Assembly: GCF_018812025.1 (NCBI RefSeq)
Contig: NC_063044.1
Coordinates: 45,067,077 to 45,131,076 of the forward strand
Reading direction: 5' to 3'
Source: Megalobrama amblycephala
Taxonomy: Eukaryota; Chordata; Actinopteri; Cypriniformes; Xenocyprididae
DNA length: 64,000 nt
Shown here: positions 29,201 to 44,500 of the stretch, one piece after another
How positions within the stretch are numbered: the first letter of the stretch is position 1
Layout of the letters: every line of letters starts with the position of its first letter
The notes under the pieces: generated by a model
The model's input: the letters and a program-made list of their open reading frames with translations, nothing else
What the model was told of the DNA's origin: nothing
Databases searched by the model: none
Translations under genes and position numbers: made by a program

Positions 29201-32200
29201 TGGCCCTGGCCCAGCATCAGACACCACCCCTATAATTAGCTACCAAAATGACCCGTTTTAGCTTCACATAATGCCCTCTCGTGCTCGACCTCTCTTGGAA
29301 AACACAGGAGATTAAATACCCTATTGACTGGCTGGGTGAGCGCTCATTGGTCTGACTGTGTGCTGAGCCGTCCGTCACTTAGCACTGGCCCACATCAGAA
29401 ACTGGCGTTTCTGCTAGTGGGCAAATGGCCACACACATTTGTGTTAATTAAAGGTATGAGAGCGTTAACACACGTACATGACACTGACTTTAGGAGACAG
29501 CGTTTTAATATGAAGGTAACAGCTTTGGTTAGAGGTGCCATGAACCATTTCTTTCACAGATATGAACAACAAATGAAGCCTGCTTTCATATTTTCCCTCA
29601 CTGCATCAATCTATTTAGGGTTGGCCGGTGTGTACGGCCTCTAGGGTTAGTGGATTAATGATGTAATTAACGGCCTTGCGATAGCCCACGCTCTGTTGCT
29701 GTAACCTGTACATTCACGTGGCCTACAATTAGCTCCAGGCTGATCAGAGCTGGACTCGTGCTGGATTGGAGAGAGAGGGAGGTGTGGGTGCTGTGTGAGC
29801 ACATCTACCTTATTCTAATGTGTGGCACTGCAACACTTACAATCCAGGCAGGCTAATCAGTGATGAGTGATAGACCTGACATGGAGATGTTCCATTTATA
29901 CACTTGAGTAGCTTGTCATTTCATAGTTTGTTTGTTTTGTATGCCAAATTTTTGAATGGTGTATTACCGTTTCCACAAAAAAAAAAAATATTAAGCAGCA
30001 CAGCTGTTTTCAACATTGATAATAATAATGTTTCTTGAGTGGCAAATCATCATATCAGAATGATTTCTGAAGGATCATGTGACACTGAAGACTGGAGTAA
30101 TGATGCTGAAAATTGCTTTGCATCACAGGAATAAAGTATATTTAAAAATATGTTTATATATTACTATAATAACCCTGGTAACCCCTTTGATAGGTACAAG
30201 ATTCAGTGCAGCTTCAAAGGCTTCTACACGATCCCAGCTGAGGAATAAGGGTCTTATCTAGCAAAACAATCTGTCATTTACTAAAAAAAATTTAAAAATA
30301 AAAATCTTTTTTTTTTCACCTCATTTTCTCCTCCAACTTCAAAATCGTCCAACTTCATTGTTTTACCTTTTTTTTGGCCATTTGACTTAGACTTTGGACG
30401 TTTGCTTTGTAAACACGATTACATAATGCCTGGCACATCGCAAAGCAGTGCAAGATGAGCATTTTATGGTTAAAAAGTATATAATTTTTTATTTATTTAT
30501 TTATTTTTAGAAAATGGCCGACCGTTTCACTAGATAAGACCCTTGTGAGAGCGTTATGTCACGGCTGGTATCGTTTAAAGCCCTTTGAAGCTGCACTGAA
30601 ACTGTAATTTTGACCATTGAAGTCCACTATATGGAGAATAATCCTGGAATGTTTTCATCAAAAACCTTAAATTTCTTTTCAACTGAATAAAGAAAGACAT
30701 AAACATCTTGGATGACATGGGGGTGAGTAAATTTTCAGGAAAGTTGAATTCTGAAGTGAACTAATCCTTTAAAATGAGTTTGACACCCCTGCCCTAGAAT
30801 ATACATTAACAAAGTCACATGCTGACAACTGTATTGACACAGAGTATTGATCCTTATTAGCAACTGCACTGATCATTCAGATAGTTCCACAGGGTTTGAG
30901 ACTGAACCCGTTCATCATTATCATAATCACGACCAGAGAGTTTACATTTAAAAAGCAGTTTCATTTTAGATATCCACTGGATGGGTAATTGAAAAAATAA
31001 ATTTAAAGAAAGAAAGAAAGACTAAAATTTGTTTTACATAAATCAATCATATATGGAACATTTGGGATGCACTGTGATTGATGTTTTGGTCGTCCAACTA
31101 AATGTCTGACGTGCAGTGTAGCATTAGCATGGTACAAAGGCAGAACAGTGCAGAACACCTCTGATCTTCCTCTCATCTCTGTCTGATCATGGAGGAGGTC
31201 TGGCTGTCACAATGATGGATGGCAGTGTGTTGTATTAGGGAGTGGATGGTGCCTGGCACACCCAGAGGAATACAGCCGCGTACTTGCAGACTCAACCATG
31301 CTCACATTCCCTGTGGAAAGAAGGAACGATGCCCTTCATCACAAGCAGGTGCACAGATCCAGCAGCTAATGCTGAGGACACCACTTGTCCACTTTCTAAC
31401 TCCCTTGGGCTCGTATGCCGATGCACGAAATGCACAGCTGAGCCGAGATCTGGAGCAATAGATTTTTTATCCAATGTAAATAGTTACATGAGGACCTCTG
31501 GGCATTTATATGATAATGCAGTGGGAAGTCAGATGATAATTGACTTACAGCTCATCAAAGAGTTTCTCTAATTAGCCAATTTCTGAGCTCCAGGCCAGTT
31601 CTGATAATGCACAGATCTCATAACACATGCAGAAGATTAATGGATCAGAGTGTGGAAATGAATGGTGAGATAAAACATGAAGTTGTGTTTTTTTTTTTAA
31701 ATACTTGGTAAAGTAGTGGCTAAAATAAAATAAAATACTTTTTATATAAAAATGTATTTTGGATAATTTATGTATTTCATAACTCTGGAGTATTGTTAAT
31801 TTTAGCCTATTACACTGTTACACTCAAGGGCTATCAATGGAAAACATTTTTTTTTTTTCATCCCCAGAATAGTGTAGTTCAGACCATGGACAACTGGACC
31901 CCTTGATCCAAACAATGTATTGGGGAATTACTGGTTTTGCAATTCCGTTCGAAGCCATTGGAGCAGAAATGAAACATGGTTATTGTATTGCATGTTGGGT
32001 GACTGCCTGTTTCCCCTCCTTTCTCATGAGTGGCAGTAAATCCAGGACTTCTGACCTGCACACGCCACCTGCATCATCATCACATGCTCATTGGATGCCC
32101 ATTAACATCAGTCTGTTTGCGGAGACTCATTTCATCAAGCACATGGATCCATTAACACTCAAACACACACTGTGGGGCCCAGCGTCACATCACACCAATG

Positions 32201-34607
32201 GCTCATAAAGTCAGCTTCCATTAATATAATGTAGGCTTTCCCCTCCCCATCTACATTTCCATCCCAGAGCTCCAGTACAAGTTACAATGTTTTGATTATG
32301 CTTCTGACCATGAATAAAACAACTTTCTTAGCTCTTAAAATGAAAACTGCTGGTTCAGATAAAATGCAGAGTGATTCAAGGTACAATGCAAATGATCTTT
32401 TTTAAATCAGTATTTTTGTCTTTCTTTCCTTACAAAGATATAATTTACACATGACGCAAAATTGCATATAAACAGGACTGTTAATTAATTGAAATACACA
32501 GAATGCATTTTTGCATCCCACTGCACTGATTTTCCATTGTTTTTCTATGTAAACATGCACCAGGCAGACATATTTGATTGATTTTATCATGTCTTTTGCA
32601 GCATTTCGTTGATGACATGCGCTAAAAAATGTTGGCCAAAGTTAAAAGAACAACCTTTAAAAACACTTTTTTTGTTTTTCCTTCCACTGCCCTGCGTCTT
32701 ACATTTTTAAACTTAAAAGCACATGTGAAAGGCCTTTAAAAATCAATTTCAGTCTAAAGAAATAATTAATCTTTTTAAAATTTCATATAAATGCTTTATT
32801 CTTACTGAAATCTAGCTCACGTCGCTCAAACAGTAAAGGCGCTAGCAACGGCAAGGTCATGGGTTTGATTCCCAAGGAATGAAAGAACTGAAAATACGTA
32901 TAGTTTGAATGCAGTGCAAGTCGCTCTGTATAAAAGTGTCTTCAAATTGGAGAAATGTAAATGAAACCAGTCTGGTTGTAAAGTTGAACATACAAACTTG
33001 ATAATGCTCTGCTTTATCAATCGGCCTTGCATTGTGTGCACACAGCTATAAGTGACATGCAATGTGTATTTAATCCTTTAAAAAATCAATTATGTATTAT
33101 GACATGTAGGCTTGAAAGATGAAGACTATAGCTTGACCATGCAAAAACCTGCTGCAGCTTGATTATAGTCACACATGTAAACACTTATTGAGAAGGTAAA
33201 CAGTCGCCTGCCTGATATGAACGCAAATATATGAACAAGTGAATTCATAAACAGAACATAATTTTGCTAGCACTTCACTTCATAAAGATAAATGATTAAA
33301 TTGTCTTTTCTTAAAATTTCACTCAAACATTCCTGTTCCATGCCAGAACTGCTACACGTTTTAATTAATACACACAATCTCGGAGTCTGCCTGCACTGAA
33401 ATTTAAAGCATTCCTCTGGTGTTGATGCCACAGAGATTATCTGGATTGTTTCTTACGCCATGCTGCTGTGGACTGTAAAACGGTGGCTCATCAGGCTTAG
33501 ATATACTTTCACACAAACAACAGGTTTACAGATGCGTTACGAGAAATTCCTATGTGTGATGTATTATCGCTCGTAATATATGAGGCGCAAATCCTGCCAG
33601 CAGCTTCTGTCTGTCTCATGAAAATGAGAATTTTAGCATGCAATGGATGACCCCGTCCTTTCAGAGCATCAAATGTAAATGCTAATTTCTATATATACTA
33701 GAGTCTACATGTACAATTTTTAACATTTCAAGTTATAAATATTAACATAAATGAATGTCTTATGAATGAACATGAATTAATGATTAACTGCATATTTATT
33801 ATTATTGATAATAATAAACAATTTCAATTAATAAAAATTTAACCTAGATTAATAAATAATATGAAAATCTTTTGCTTATTGTTAAATCATGACACCTAAC
33901 ACAGTAACTAATGTTAACAAAAAAACCCTTATTTTAAAATGTCACCAAGTTTTCTTATTCCGAGGTGTTTTAGTGGCTTGAAAAAGTGACCTGATTTACT
34001 TTCAGTGTCTGGTAAACAAAGGTGCAACATCGACCCGGCACAGACAGCCTGAGATCTGGAAAAGCGTACTGGAGGTATGACTTCTATTCTTAGAAATGCA
34101 TTCAAGTCATGCATCCTGTCTTTCCATCCGAGTCTTGGGGCTCAGAGTGCTCACCTGATGATGTCGATGTGTCCGTTCTTGGCAGCGAGATGCAGTGGGC
34201 TGGTGCCGTTGGGATCAGTTGAGTCTCCGGGCTTGGCCTCCAACAGAGCTGCACACATGTTACTGCTCAGTAGCAGCTGGACCACCTGCAGGGCAAACAG
34301 ACGACCATACACACACACAAAAGCCAATTACTGACAGAAAAAAACAGAAAAATAGATATGAAAATAATTTGACAGTACCAAAAAAACAAAAAAAACAAAA
34401 ACAAAAAAACAGCATGTGACTCACCCCAACTCGGCCAAATTCACAAGCCAAGTCCAATGGAGTCTTCCCAGCATTGTCCACTATGCAGGGATTTGACTGG
34501 TGCTGCAGAAGCATCTCAGACTGTGGACAGGTAGCCAGCTGTTAGTTGTTTACCAGCCGTCAGCTAATCTTGAAGGTTTACATATATCACTACCACAGTC
34601 GATATTG

Positions 34608-34645
<38 letters not shown>

Positions 34646-36292
34646 TGGGTACGGAAAGTATTCAGACCCCCTTACATTTTTCACTCTTTGTTATATTGTA
34701 GCCATTTGCTAAAATCATTTAAGTTTTTTTTTTTTTTTTAGTTTTTTTTCCTCATTAATGTACACACAGCACCCCATATTGACAGAAAAACACAGAATTG
34801 TTGACATTTTTGCAGATTTATTAAAAAAGAAAAATGTGAAATATCACATGGTCATAAGTATTCAGACCCTTTGCTGTGACACTCATATATTTAACTCAGG
34901 TGCTGTCCATTTCTTCTGATCCTCCTTGAGATGGTTCTACACCTTCATTTGAGTCCAGCTGTGTTTGATTATACTGATTGGACTTGATTAGGAAAGCCAC
35001 ACACCTGTCTATATGAGACCTTACAGCTCACAGTGCATGTCAGAGCAAATGAGAATCATGAGGTCAAAGGAACTGCCTGAAGAGCTCAGAGACAGAATTG
35101 TGGCAAGGCACAGATCTGGCCAAGGTTACAAAAACATTTCTGCTGCACTTAAGGTTCCTAAGAGCACAGTGGCCTCCATATTCCTTAAATGGAAGACTTT
35201 TGGGACGACCAGAACCCTTCCTAGAGCTGGCCGTCCAGCCAAACTGAGCTATCGGGGGAGAAGAGCCTTGGTGAGAGAGGTGAAGAAGAACCCAAAGATC
35301 ACTGTGGCTGAGCTCCAGAGATGCAGTCGGGAGATGGGAGAAAGCTGTAGAAAGTCAACCATCACTGCAGCCCTCCACCAGTCGGGGCTTTATGGCAGAG
35401 CGGCCTGACGGAAGCCTCTCCTCAGTGCAAGACGCATGAAAGCCCGCATGAAGTTTGTTAAAAAACACCTGAAGGACTCCAAGATGGTGAAAAATAAGAT
35501 TCTCTGGTCTGATGAGATCAAGATAGAACTTTTTGGCCTTAATTCTAAGCGGTATGTGTGGAGAAAACCAGGCACTGCTCATCACCTGTCCAATACAGTC
35601 CCAACAGTGAAGCATGGTGGTGGCAGCATCATGCTGTGGGGGTGTTTTTCAGCTGCAGGGACAGGACGACTGGTTGCAATCGAGGGAAAGATGAATGCAG
35701 CCAAGTACAGGGATATCCTGGACGAAAACCTTCTCCAGAGTGCTCAGGACCTCAGACTGGGCCGAAGGTTTACCTTCCAACAAGACAATGACCCTAAGCA
35801 CACAGCTAAAATAACGAAGGAGTGGCTTCACAACAACTCCATGACTGTTCTTGAATGGCCCAGCCAGAGCCCTGACTTAAACCCAATTGAGCATCTCTGG
35901 AGAGACCTAAAAATGGCTGTCCACCAACGTTTACCATCCAACCTGACAGAACTGGAGAGGATCTGCAAGGAGGAATGGCAGAGGATCCCCAAATCCAGGT
36001 GTGAAAAACTTGTTGCATCTTTCCCAAAAAGACTCAAGGCTGTATTAGATCAAGAGGGTGCTTCTACTAAATACTGAGCAAAGGGTCTGAATACTTACCA
36101 TGTGATATTTCAGTTTTTCTTTTTTAATAAATCTGCAAAAATGTCAACAATTCTGTGTTTTTCTCTCAATATGTGGTGCTGTGTGTACATTAATGAGGAA
36201 AAAAATGAACTTAAATGATTTTAGCAAATGGCTGCAATATAACAAAGAGTGAAAAATTTAAGGGGGTCTGAATACTTTCCGTACCCACTGTG

Positions 36293-36323
<31 letters not shown>

Positions 36324-38462
36324 CAATATAAAACAATATCGACTGTGGTAGTGATTTTAGAACACTGCATAGCACCACTTCTACGGTTCTACGGGGGTGC
36401 TAAGCACTATCAAACGAAAGCAAGAGCACCCTTAGTTGATACTGTAATAATACCATATTGATGAAAAAGATTTGCCGAACGCTCCAGTGTGTATTTGAGT
36501 AAAGTTAAATGTTTCCATTTAAAACACGTTTCAGCAGTGTTGAGCAATCTCAGACATATCTGTTGATCTCTTGAACACAGTGGCCAATCAGAGGTGTTTA
36601 AGTCAGTCGGATTCCACTCACCACTCAAAAAGTCAGCTTTTATGTTTATGATGCGATCTGGATCCATTTAATTTTTCATCAGTTTGGCTAGCTGTAATTT
36701 TTATTCTGAAATATAGGCTACTGTAGTGTTTGGTAACATTTAAAAAAAAAAAAAAAAAAAACGGCTGTGCAATGGATTAAGGCCACTGGAACCAGGATCA
36801 TCACGTAACCAAAATGCACAGTATCATAGAATAATAGCCACAGTATCTACTGAAGCTCCCTCTTCACTAAGTGGTAGAAACATAGAAAGAGGTGAAGTGT
36901 CTGGCTTGTGCTTTTCATTAAATGCATGTGTGTGTGTGGGGGGGGTGATCTAGATTCAAAAATCTGTTTCCAAGTTGTCAGTATCCATAACTGCATGTTG
37001 GATCTTTTATCAAACACCGGTGCTCATATGGAGTCTTTGAAGAAGAGTGGGCATGGTGTTGTAGCAGTGTGTACTCACTACGTCATAGTGTCCGTGCTGA
37101 GCGGCCAGGTGCAGGGGGATCTGACCCTCATCAGACTGACCGTTCACTGAGGAGCCTGACTTCAGCAGCAACTTCATGGGTTCGGACTTTCCCTGCCACG
37201 CTGCATAATGTAGAGGCCGCATCCCTGGAACACAAGAGGAAAGACATCTGATATTACTGATATGTAGAGTTAAGCATGTTTAAGATCGCTTGGAAGTCAA
37301 ATCTAAAGCAATGCTGTACTTTTTATCTGTGTGACAAAACGGAACAAATATTTAATTTGAGGATGCCAATGTAAAGTTAACACTTTACATTTATGTTTTG
37401 ATGGTACCTTTCTGGTCCCTGATGTCCACTAAGGCCTGAGACTCCAGCAGCAGTGATATAACCTCAACATTTCCATTGAGAGCTGCATGGTGCAGTGGTG
37501 AAAATCTGTGAATAACACACACAAAATAACATAAACAGGACGTAGATTTTAAGACTGTGCGCCATTCAGAATTTTATTAAGAATGAAAATTCCATGACTG
37601 AATTTGAATTGAAGTAACAAACAGGATGCAACTGTAATTTGAATTGGATATATATGTAAACACTAACAATGAAATCCTCTTCCACCAAATTAATATCATA
37701 AAAAAATACTCTTCATTCTACGAAAGTAAAGCTGTCATGAATGTGTATAGATATTCATGACACATTCAAGACAGCTTTACTTTACTAGAATGAATCTGAG
37801 TATTTATCACAATTAAACATTATTATGATACAGTATAACATGTCCAGAGTGCAGTAGTGTCCAGTGCTCATAACCTAGTAGCGCAGAAGGTTTTTTGAAG
37901 TGGAGAAGACAAAAAAGCCCTCATTGGATTTTCTGTCACAGCTCACTCTCTGTGATTGGTGCATGAAATATGCTGTAACCATAGCTACGGTTGTGAGGCT
38001 CTCGCTGCCAGTGCAACTGTGAATGTAAACCCTCGGCTCAGAGCAGAATACTAAACTCACAGGAACCCTGTCTGACCCATCTCTTCCTCTCTCACTGGCA
38101 CTATCATGCAGGTTTGCACTGTGCTGCTGCAGCAGAGCATGCTGGGGGATGGGCCAGAAGACCCTGGTTTCCCTACAAAATGTTCCCCTTTTCCCAGGCT
38201 CCACATCTCCAGCCATACAATATTCATTGTTCTTTTCACTTTGTGCCACTTAGTAAGTCAAATACAGTAAGCTCTGTCTCTTCATGTATGTGTGTATGTC
38301 TTTCTTTCTCATATGTCACTATAGGGCAAGACTGAGGTAAACGCATATTCACACGTCGCCTGACCTACTTTTCTTAATGAGGGTACTAAAGCCCATGGCA
38401 TTTCCTTGAAAGGAAGCACAATCAGCACTCCGCCATTCACTAAGCAGTATGTCTGATAAGAT

Positions 38463-38545
<83 letters not shown>

Positions 38546-41500
38546 GATCAGTAAGATATTTTAAAGATATTTATTAAAGACAGTTAGAATTGATGCAGTG
38601 AGACCCAGTCAGACAGGATAGTGATGGATAAAAATTATTTTATTTACAAGTAAAGAATAAAATGAATCATAAAAATAGTAAAAACAATGAATATTTAGAT
38701 ATATTTCTAAATAACAATCAGCTTTTAATAGTAAGTAACAAAGTAGCTAACAATAAGCAAGTCTTTAACCAGATATCTCTGAGTAAAATAAAATTATCAG
38801 AAGAGCAAAGGAGAGAAGAGGGGCCCTATGCACAAGATGCAAGAGAGCCCTGAGCAATATCAATTTCTAAACTAGTAAATCAATTCTAAGAATCAGCTCT
38901 GGACTCTTCGCATTATAGTCTGCAAACGTAGCTAAACATTGTGGTTTTAAAGGTCCCGTTCTTCGTGATCCCATGTTTCAAACTTTAGTTAGTGTGTAAT
39001 GTTGTTGTTAGAGTATAAATAAAATCTGTACAATTTTAAAGCTCAAAGTTCAATGCCAAGCGAGATATTTTATTTAACAGAAGTCGCCTACATCGAACGG
39101 CCAGTTTGGACTACATCCCTCTACTTCCTTCTTTAATGACGTCACTAAAACAGTTTTTTGACTAACCTCCGCCCACAGGAATACACAAGAGTTGCGTTTG
39201 TAGAGTGTGTTTGTCGCCATGTCGTCGAAACGCTGTTATTTTCATCCCGCAGTCCAATCACCGGGTCTGATTCCGGCTCAAATTGATAGGGTAAAATTAA
39301 AGACATGTTTACAATAACACTGAGCGCGAGCATCTCCACGTTATGGTAAGAGGCGTGACCTTTCCGGGCAAGATGCTGTCGAATCACAACACAGGAACCG
39401 CTGGCACAATCAGAACTCGTTACGTATTTCTGAAGGAGGGACTTCATAGAACAAGGAAGTCATCAGCCCGTTTTTATGACAGTGGAAACAGCGGTATACA
39501 GATAAGTAAATTATGTGAAAAATACTGTGTTTTTTTACACGCGAAACATGAACACATGTTATATTGCACACTATAAACACAATCAAAGCTTCAAAAAAAC
39601 ACGAAAAATGGGACCTTTAACACTGTGGAAGCAGAAAGGTCAAAACTCAAAAGCATATGTTAACCATGTCTAGACCTTATGCAAATGTATCTGTACCTTA
39701 ATTCCAAGTAAGATAACAAGATAACAAGTCAGAAGATTAAAATAGCATGTCTCAGCCTTTTGTATAATAACAAATTTTAGACATGTAAGGTTAACCAAAA
39801 GGCCTGGTAAGCATAAATGGATGAAATGAGCATTCATAAATAGATTAATACAAGAATAATATGTTGGAAAGGATTAATCATAGAAATAACCATAAAACAA
39901 TAATCATAATAATCACAAGCATGTCATTTTCTTTCTGCATACACCAATAATGTTACAAAAATTTCTATTTCAAATAAATGCTGTTCTTTTGAACTTTTTA
40001 TTCATCAAAGAATACTGAAAAAAATTAAATAGCACAACTGTTGAAAATAATCAGAAATGTTTCTTGAGCATCAAATCATCATATTAGAATGATTTCTGAA
40101 CGATCACGTGACACTGAAGACTGGAGTAATGATGCTGAAAATTCAGCTGTGACATCAAAGGAATAAATTACATTTTATAATATATTCAAATAGAAAAAAA
40201 GTTATTTTAAATTGTAATAATATTTCACAATATTATCGTTTTTACAGTATTTTTAATCAAATAAATGCAGCTTTGGTGAGCAGAAGATACATAGGAAATA
40301 TTAAAAACTGTGTTGACCTCAAACTTATAAACGATAGTGTATACACACCCCAAGAACAAAAGAGACATATATTACACACAGACCCCTGAGTTATCCAATA
40401 CCGGAAAAAAATTGTGCCCTCAAGGCACAAGTAATCAATTTATCAACACTTAATTATTTATAACTATCACAAACTTGTCTGCACCCTCTTAGAAATGCCA
40501 CAGTACTAGCAAGATTTGGCAGCCATGTTAAATAAACACAAACTACCTCCAACTGGTTACAGCAGAGCCATGACACTACAAGCTCTGTAGACTATATACT
40601 GACCTCCACATTTCACTAGTAATTTGAAAGGTTCAAATGGAATAAACTGTTACTCATCCATCAGTGATCTCACACCTTTGATTTTTGGCAGACACGTCAG
40701 CTGAAACATGGGTAATAATCCACGCACATCTACTGCTCTATTGGCGCCTCCACCTCTTAAAACATTTATCTCCAACAAAATGTCATTAAACGAGACAAAG
40801 AAAATCTTACGTGCGTGCTGGTAGTATCCGTTTCTGAAATATTTCAGCTCTGCTGTTTCTCAGTTGTTCTTTCTTATGAAGGCAGGTTTCATATTGTTTT
40901 ATTAAAGGGAGAGGCAGCAAAATGACAGGCTCTTCCTTGCTCATAAATCAAATTCCCACCATTGCTCCTCTATTGCTCCCATTTAAAGGAAATGATCTCA
41001 GATTAGAAAGAACATTAGGCCCCTTATGAGAACACTTCAGATTTATTATCACAAGATGTCTGTTATCTCTATTACCGAAGAGAGCAGGCAAGAGGCGTCC
41101 TACAGTACATATGGATGTCATAATGTGTGTATGACATACCTGCAAAATGTAATTTGCTCAAATTTGATTGGCCAAAGAGGTGGGAAAACAGCTGTAGCAC
41201 TACTCACTCTGTTGTTTGGCGACATTTAAAGCTTGATGTTTAGCCAGCAAAGAAAAGAAACCAGAAAATATATCTGAACTACAGAAAAATATATGAAAAT
41301 CTAATTCATTCCTGTGATGCAAAGCTGTATTTTCAGCATCATTACTCCAGTCTTCAGTGTCACATGATCCTTCAGAAATCATTATGATGATTTGCTGCTC
41401 AAGAACCATTTCTTATTAATGGTGCTAATTTTTTGTGTAAACCGTGATAATGTTATTTTCTTTGATGAATAGCAAGAACAGCGAGTTTCGTTCCATTAAC

Positions 41501-44500
41501 CTTGTCTGATAGCTGCTCAAAATTCATTGGCCAATGACAGCCATGTTTTTTGAGATATGTCAATAATATGCTGAATCTCATTTCGGAGGCTGCGTCCTCC
41601 GGAGGTCGCATTTGAAGGCTGCATGCGCCATCAAGGATGTCTTATTTAAGAAAAGTAACCAGAATAAAATTAACTGTTATTCCTCGTGAAGTGTAAAATA
41701 CTGTAATTTCGGAAAAAACGGTTACTTTTCTTACATGAGACCGCCCCGATGATGCATGCAGCCTTCAAATGCAACCTCCAGAGTACGTAGCCTTTGAAAT
41801 GAGACGCAGCTACAGTCCTCATAGACAATCACGGCACATGAGACAATGCCAATTTTCAAGTCAATCAGACTTACGGTGAAGTAGATATAGCCATTTTAAT
41901 GTTTTTTCCTGTTATAGCGCCATCAAGTGACCACAGAAGGAGCTCTTACATAGTTGTGCTGAGTTTGGTGAAAATATCTCAATCCGTTTACAAGTTATAG
42001 CCATTTTGGTAAAGTGGCTCCACCCACTTCAAACGTTTTACTGGCCCTTTACGGGACCGTGAATCAAAATTTCAAGAATCTTGCTGCACTGGTTTGGTTC
42101 TGATCTGGTCAAAAACCTAGTTTGCAGAAGTAGGTTTTTCAAAAAAAACAAAATTCCTGAAAATTTGAACAATTACTGTACAACAGGGTTTGAACCCATA
42201 AAAACAACAACAACAAAAGCCATTGCTTTTTAAATAAAGCAACATATAGTCTTAGTGCTATTGTAACCCCACAAATCACAGACATACTAGAAACCCTTTC
42301 AAATTTCAACATAACAGAACATTACTGTCACTTTTGATCAATTTTATGCATCCTTGCTGAATAAAAGAACTCATTACTTTCAAACATTTTTGCTACCTAT
42401 GCTATGTACTTATCAGACCAATACCAATATATTTGTATACCAGTACTCCTGCTCATAAGATAAATGTTTAAATTAATGTCATCTTTAAAAAAGTGAGTAC
42501 TATGGCTTTAAAGCAACTCACAATATGGCTTCCACTCAATTGATTTGTTCTGTTATATTGATTGGCAGCAATAACAGGAACCCTTAGAATATTAAAAATC
42601 TTAAAGATGACGAACTGCATGGGAGAAACTGCAGAGTTGCAGTTCATGAAATGAAAAGTCATAATTAACTGATTGGGTTTAGACAGAACAATTAAGATTT
42701 TATTAATGCTCACTGAAATGAATTCAATAAAAGAACAGCATCATTAATCCTGCCAATGAGCTGTATCTGCACAAGCTGTGTGTTTTGAAGTCATCAGCAA
42801 GATGCAGGTTTATAGAGGAAGTCATTTTTGATACTCAAAATACAGTCATTACACTCACTCCCACTATTGCACACACTGTTCTCTCAAAAAACTGTAATTT
42901 TTCCCTCCATTGTATGAACTGCTGAGCATGACTTTTATCGAGCTATAAAAAGACAAAATTGGCTTAAAATAAATAACTAAATAAATTATCATGTTTTTTC
43001 AGCCACTTGTCATATTGAGCTAGGTCTCATTGGCTTCAAAAGTGAGAGACTTGAATATGAGTCGGTGCATGAAAGTGAACAAGAATGTTTGTTTCACTTA
43101 TAAGATTTGTTCAAGAAAAAAAAAAACAGAACTGATCAAAAAACTGATCATTATTAAGTTATGATTATGTCTCTACCACATGAAAGTTCTCTAATTAAAC
43201 AGCTTTAGCTCAGGAGATAATGTTCAAATCTGCTTTGTTTGTCATTTAGAAATCACTTAGGATGCAAATGCATGAGGAGAATTGTTTCAGTTGTGCTTTG
43301 TAAATCAATTCAACGACTCACTTAAAAGCACATAAAAATGATCATTTGTCACCTCTTGCTAGCGTAAATATTTAATCTAAAGAAATGGACACAGAACGAA
43401 TCTGAACAAATTCTTTTAGTGAAAAAACTCAAAACACTCAAAATGTCACAGTGAGGAAATTTTCACACCTGGGCCTATAATTTGTGGGCACCAGGGAGCC
43501 GCTATCAATATGCGGGGTATTAAAATAGCTTGTGAATGTGTGCTCGCTTTTTATTTTAACCTTTGAATTCATGATCACGTGTACTCCGTCTATAGGGAGC
43601 AACAGTAGCGACTGCACATTTTACAAGACATTTGTCAGTGACGCTCAGGGTCTGTTGCGCACCAAATCCTCTGCCATCATCCTGTCAATCATCACATCGT
43701 CATTGTGTGACGCTACAGCTCTTGCTGTATGAAGCAGAGCAGACGCTTTCAGTTAATAATTGTAGCATCATTTGTCCGTTGTTTTTATTTCTATAAAAAA
43801 AACTAGATGACAGTGGCGGCGTGCCACAGTGAGCAAGTAATGTAATCAGTGTATGGCCGAATAACCGTATGACACCGGTAAAAGCCTAATCCTAGGATGA
43901 ATCAAAATCCCCACCACCAAAACTGAATATACCATTAAACATATATGTATGTTCTGCAGCTCATTGTAGCTCTATCATCATTCTAGAATTTCAGTCTTAG
44001 CTTCTTACCTGAAATGAGCTGTTGTGCCTGAGAAAAATATGTATTGCTTATGTATTGCTTCTAGCTGATAGCTAGATTAATCTGAGATATTTACGTGAGC
44101 TCAGATAAAAGATGAGGACAAAGCCCCCTTAAACATTGTCTAGGAACCCTATGGTTATCAGGTCACGTGAGACAGACTTTGAATCCACCTGGAAGAAATA
44201 GACAAACATGTTTGGTATGATTCATAGCTGTTAGGGTACGTGGTTGAGACAATCAGAGACGTGTGAGATGCAGCAGGAGAGATAAAATGGTAAGATTATC
44301 TCGCTGAACACAGCCTCACAGCAGATGGCAGTCATGTTGCAATGTTTCTCAAGCTCATTTCAAATAGAGCTTATCTTAGAATCCACTGAAAGCCTCCTAT
44401 TTTGCTGTGCTTCAACCCTTGACCGCAATGAAAGTGTGTATTTGTGTGGCTGTCAGTACAAATGACCTTCACACTGAGTGCCTGTGGCACTGAGAAGCAC

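Larger units (their letters stand above)
34586..36355. repeat. Outer 23-bp perfect inverted repeat enclosing a (TA)n tract and a Tc1 element
   Basis: ATCACTACCACAGTCGATAT plus TGT (34586-34608) recurs as its exact complement at 36333-36355. Between them are (TA)n blocks on both sides of a Tc1 transposon. Without the Tc1 the region is a small hairpin element with a (TA)n centre. Confidence 0.7.
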
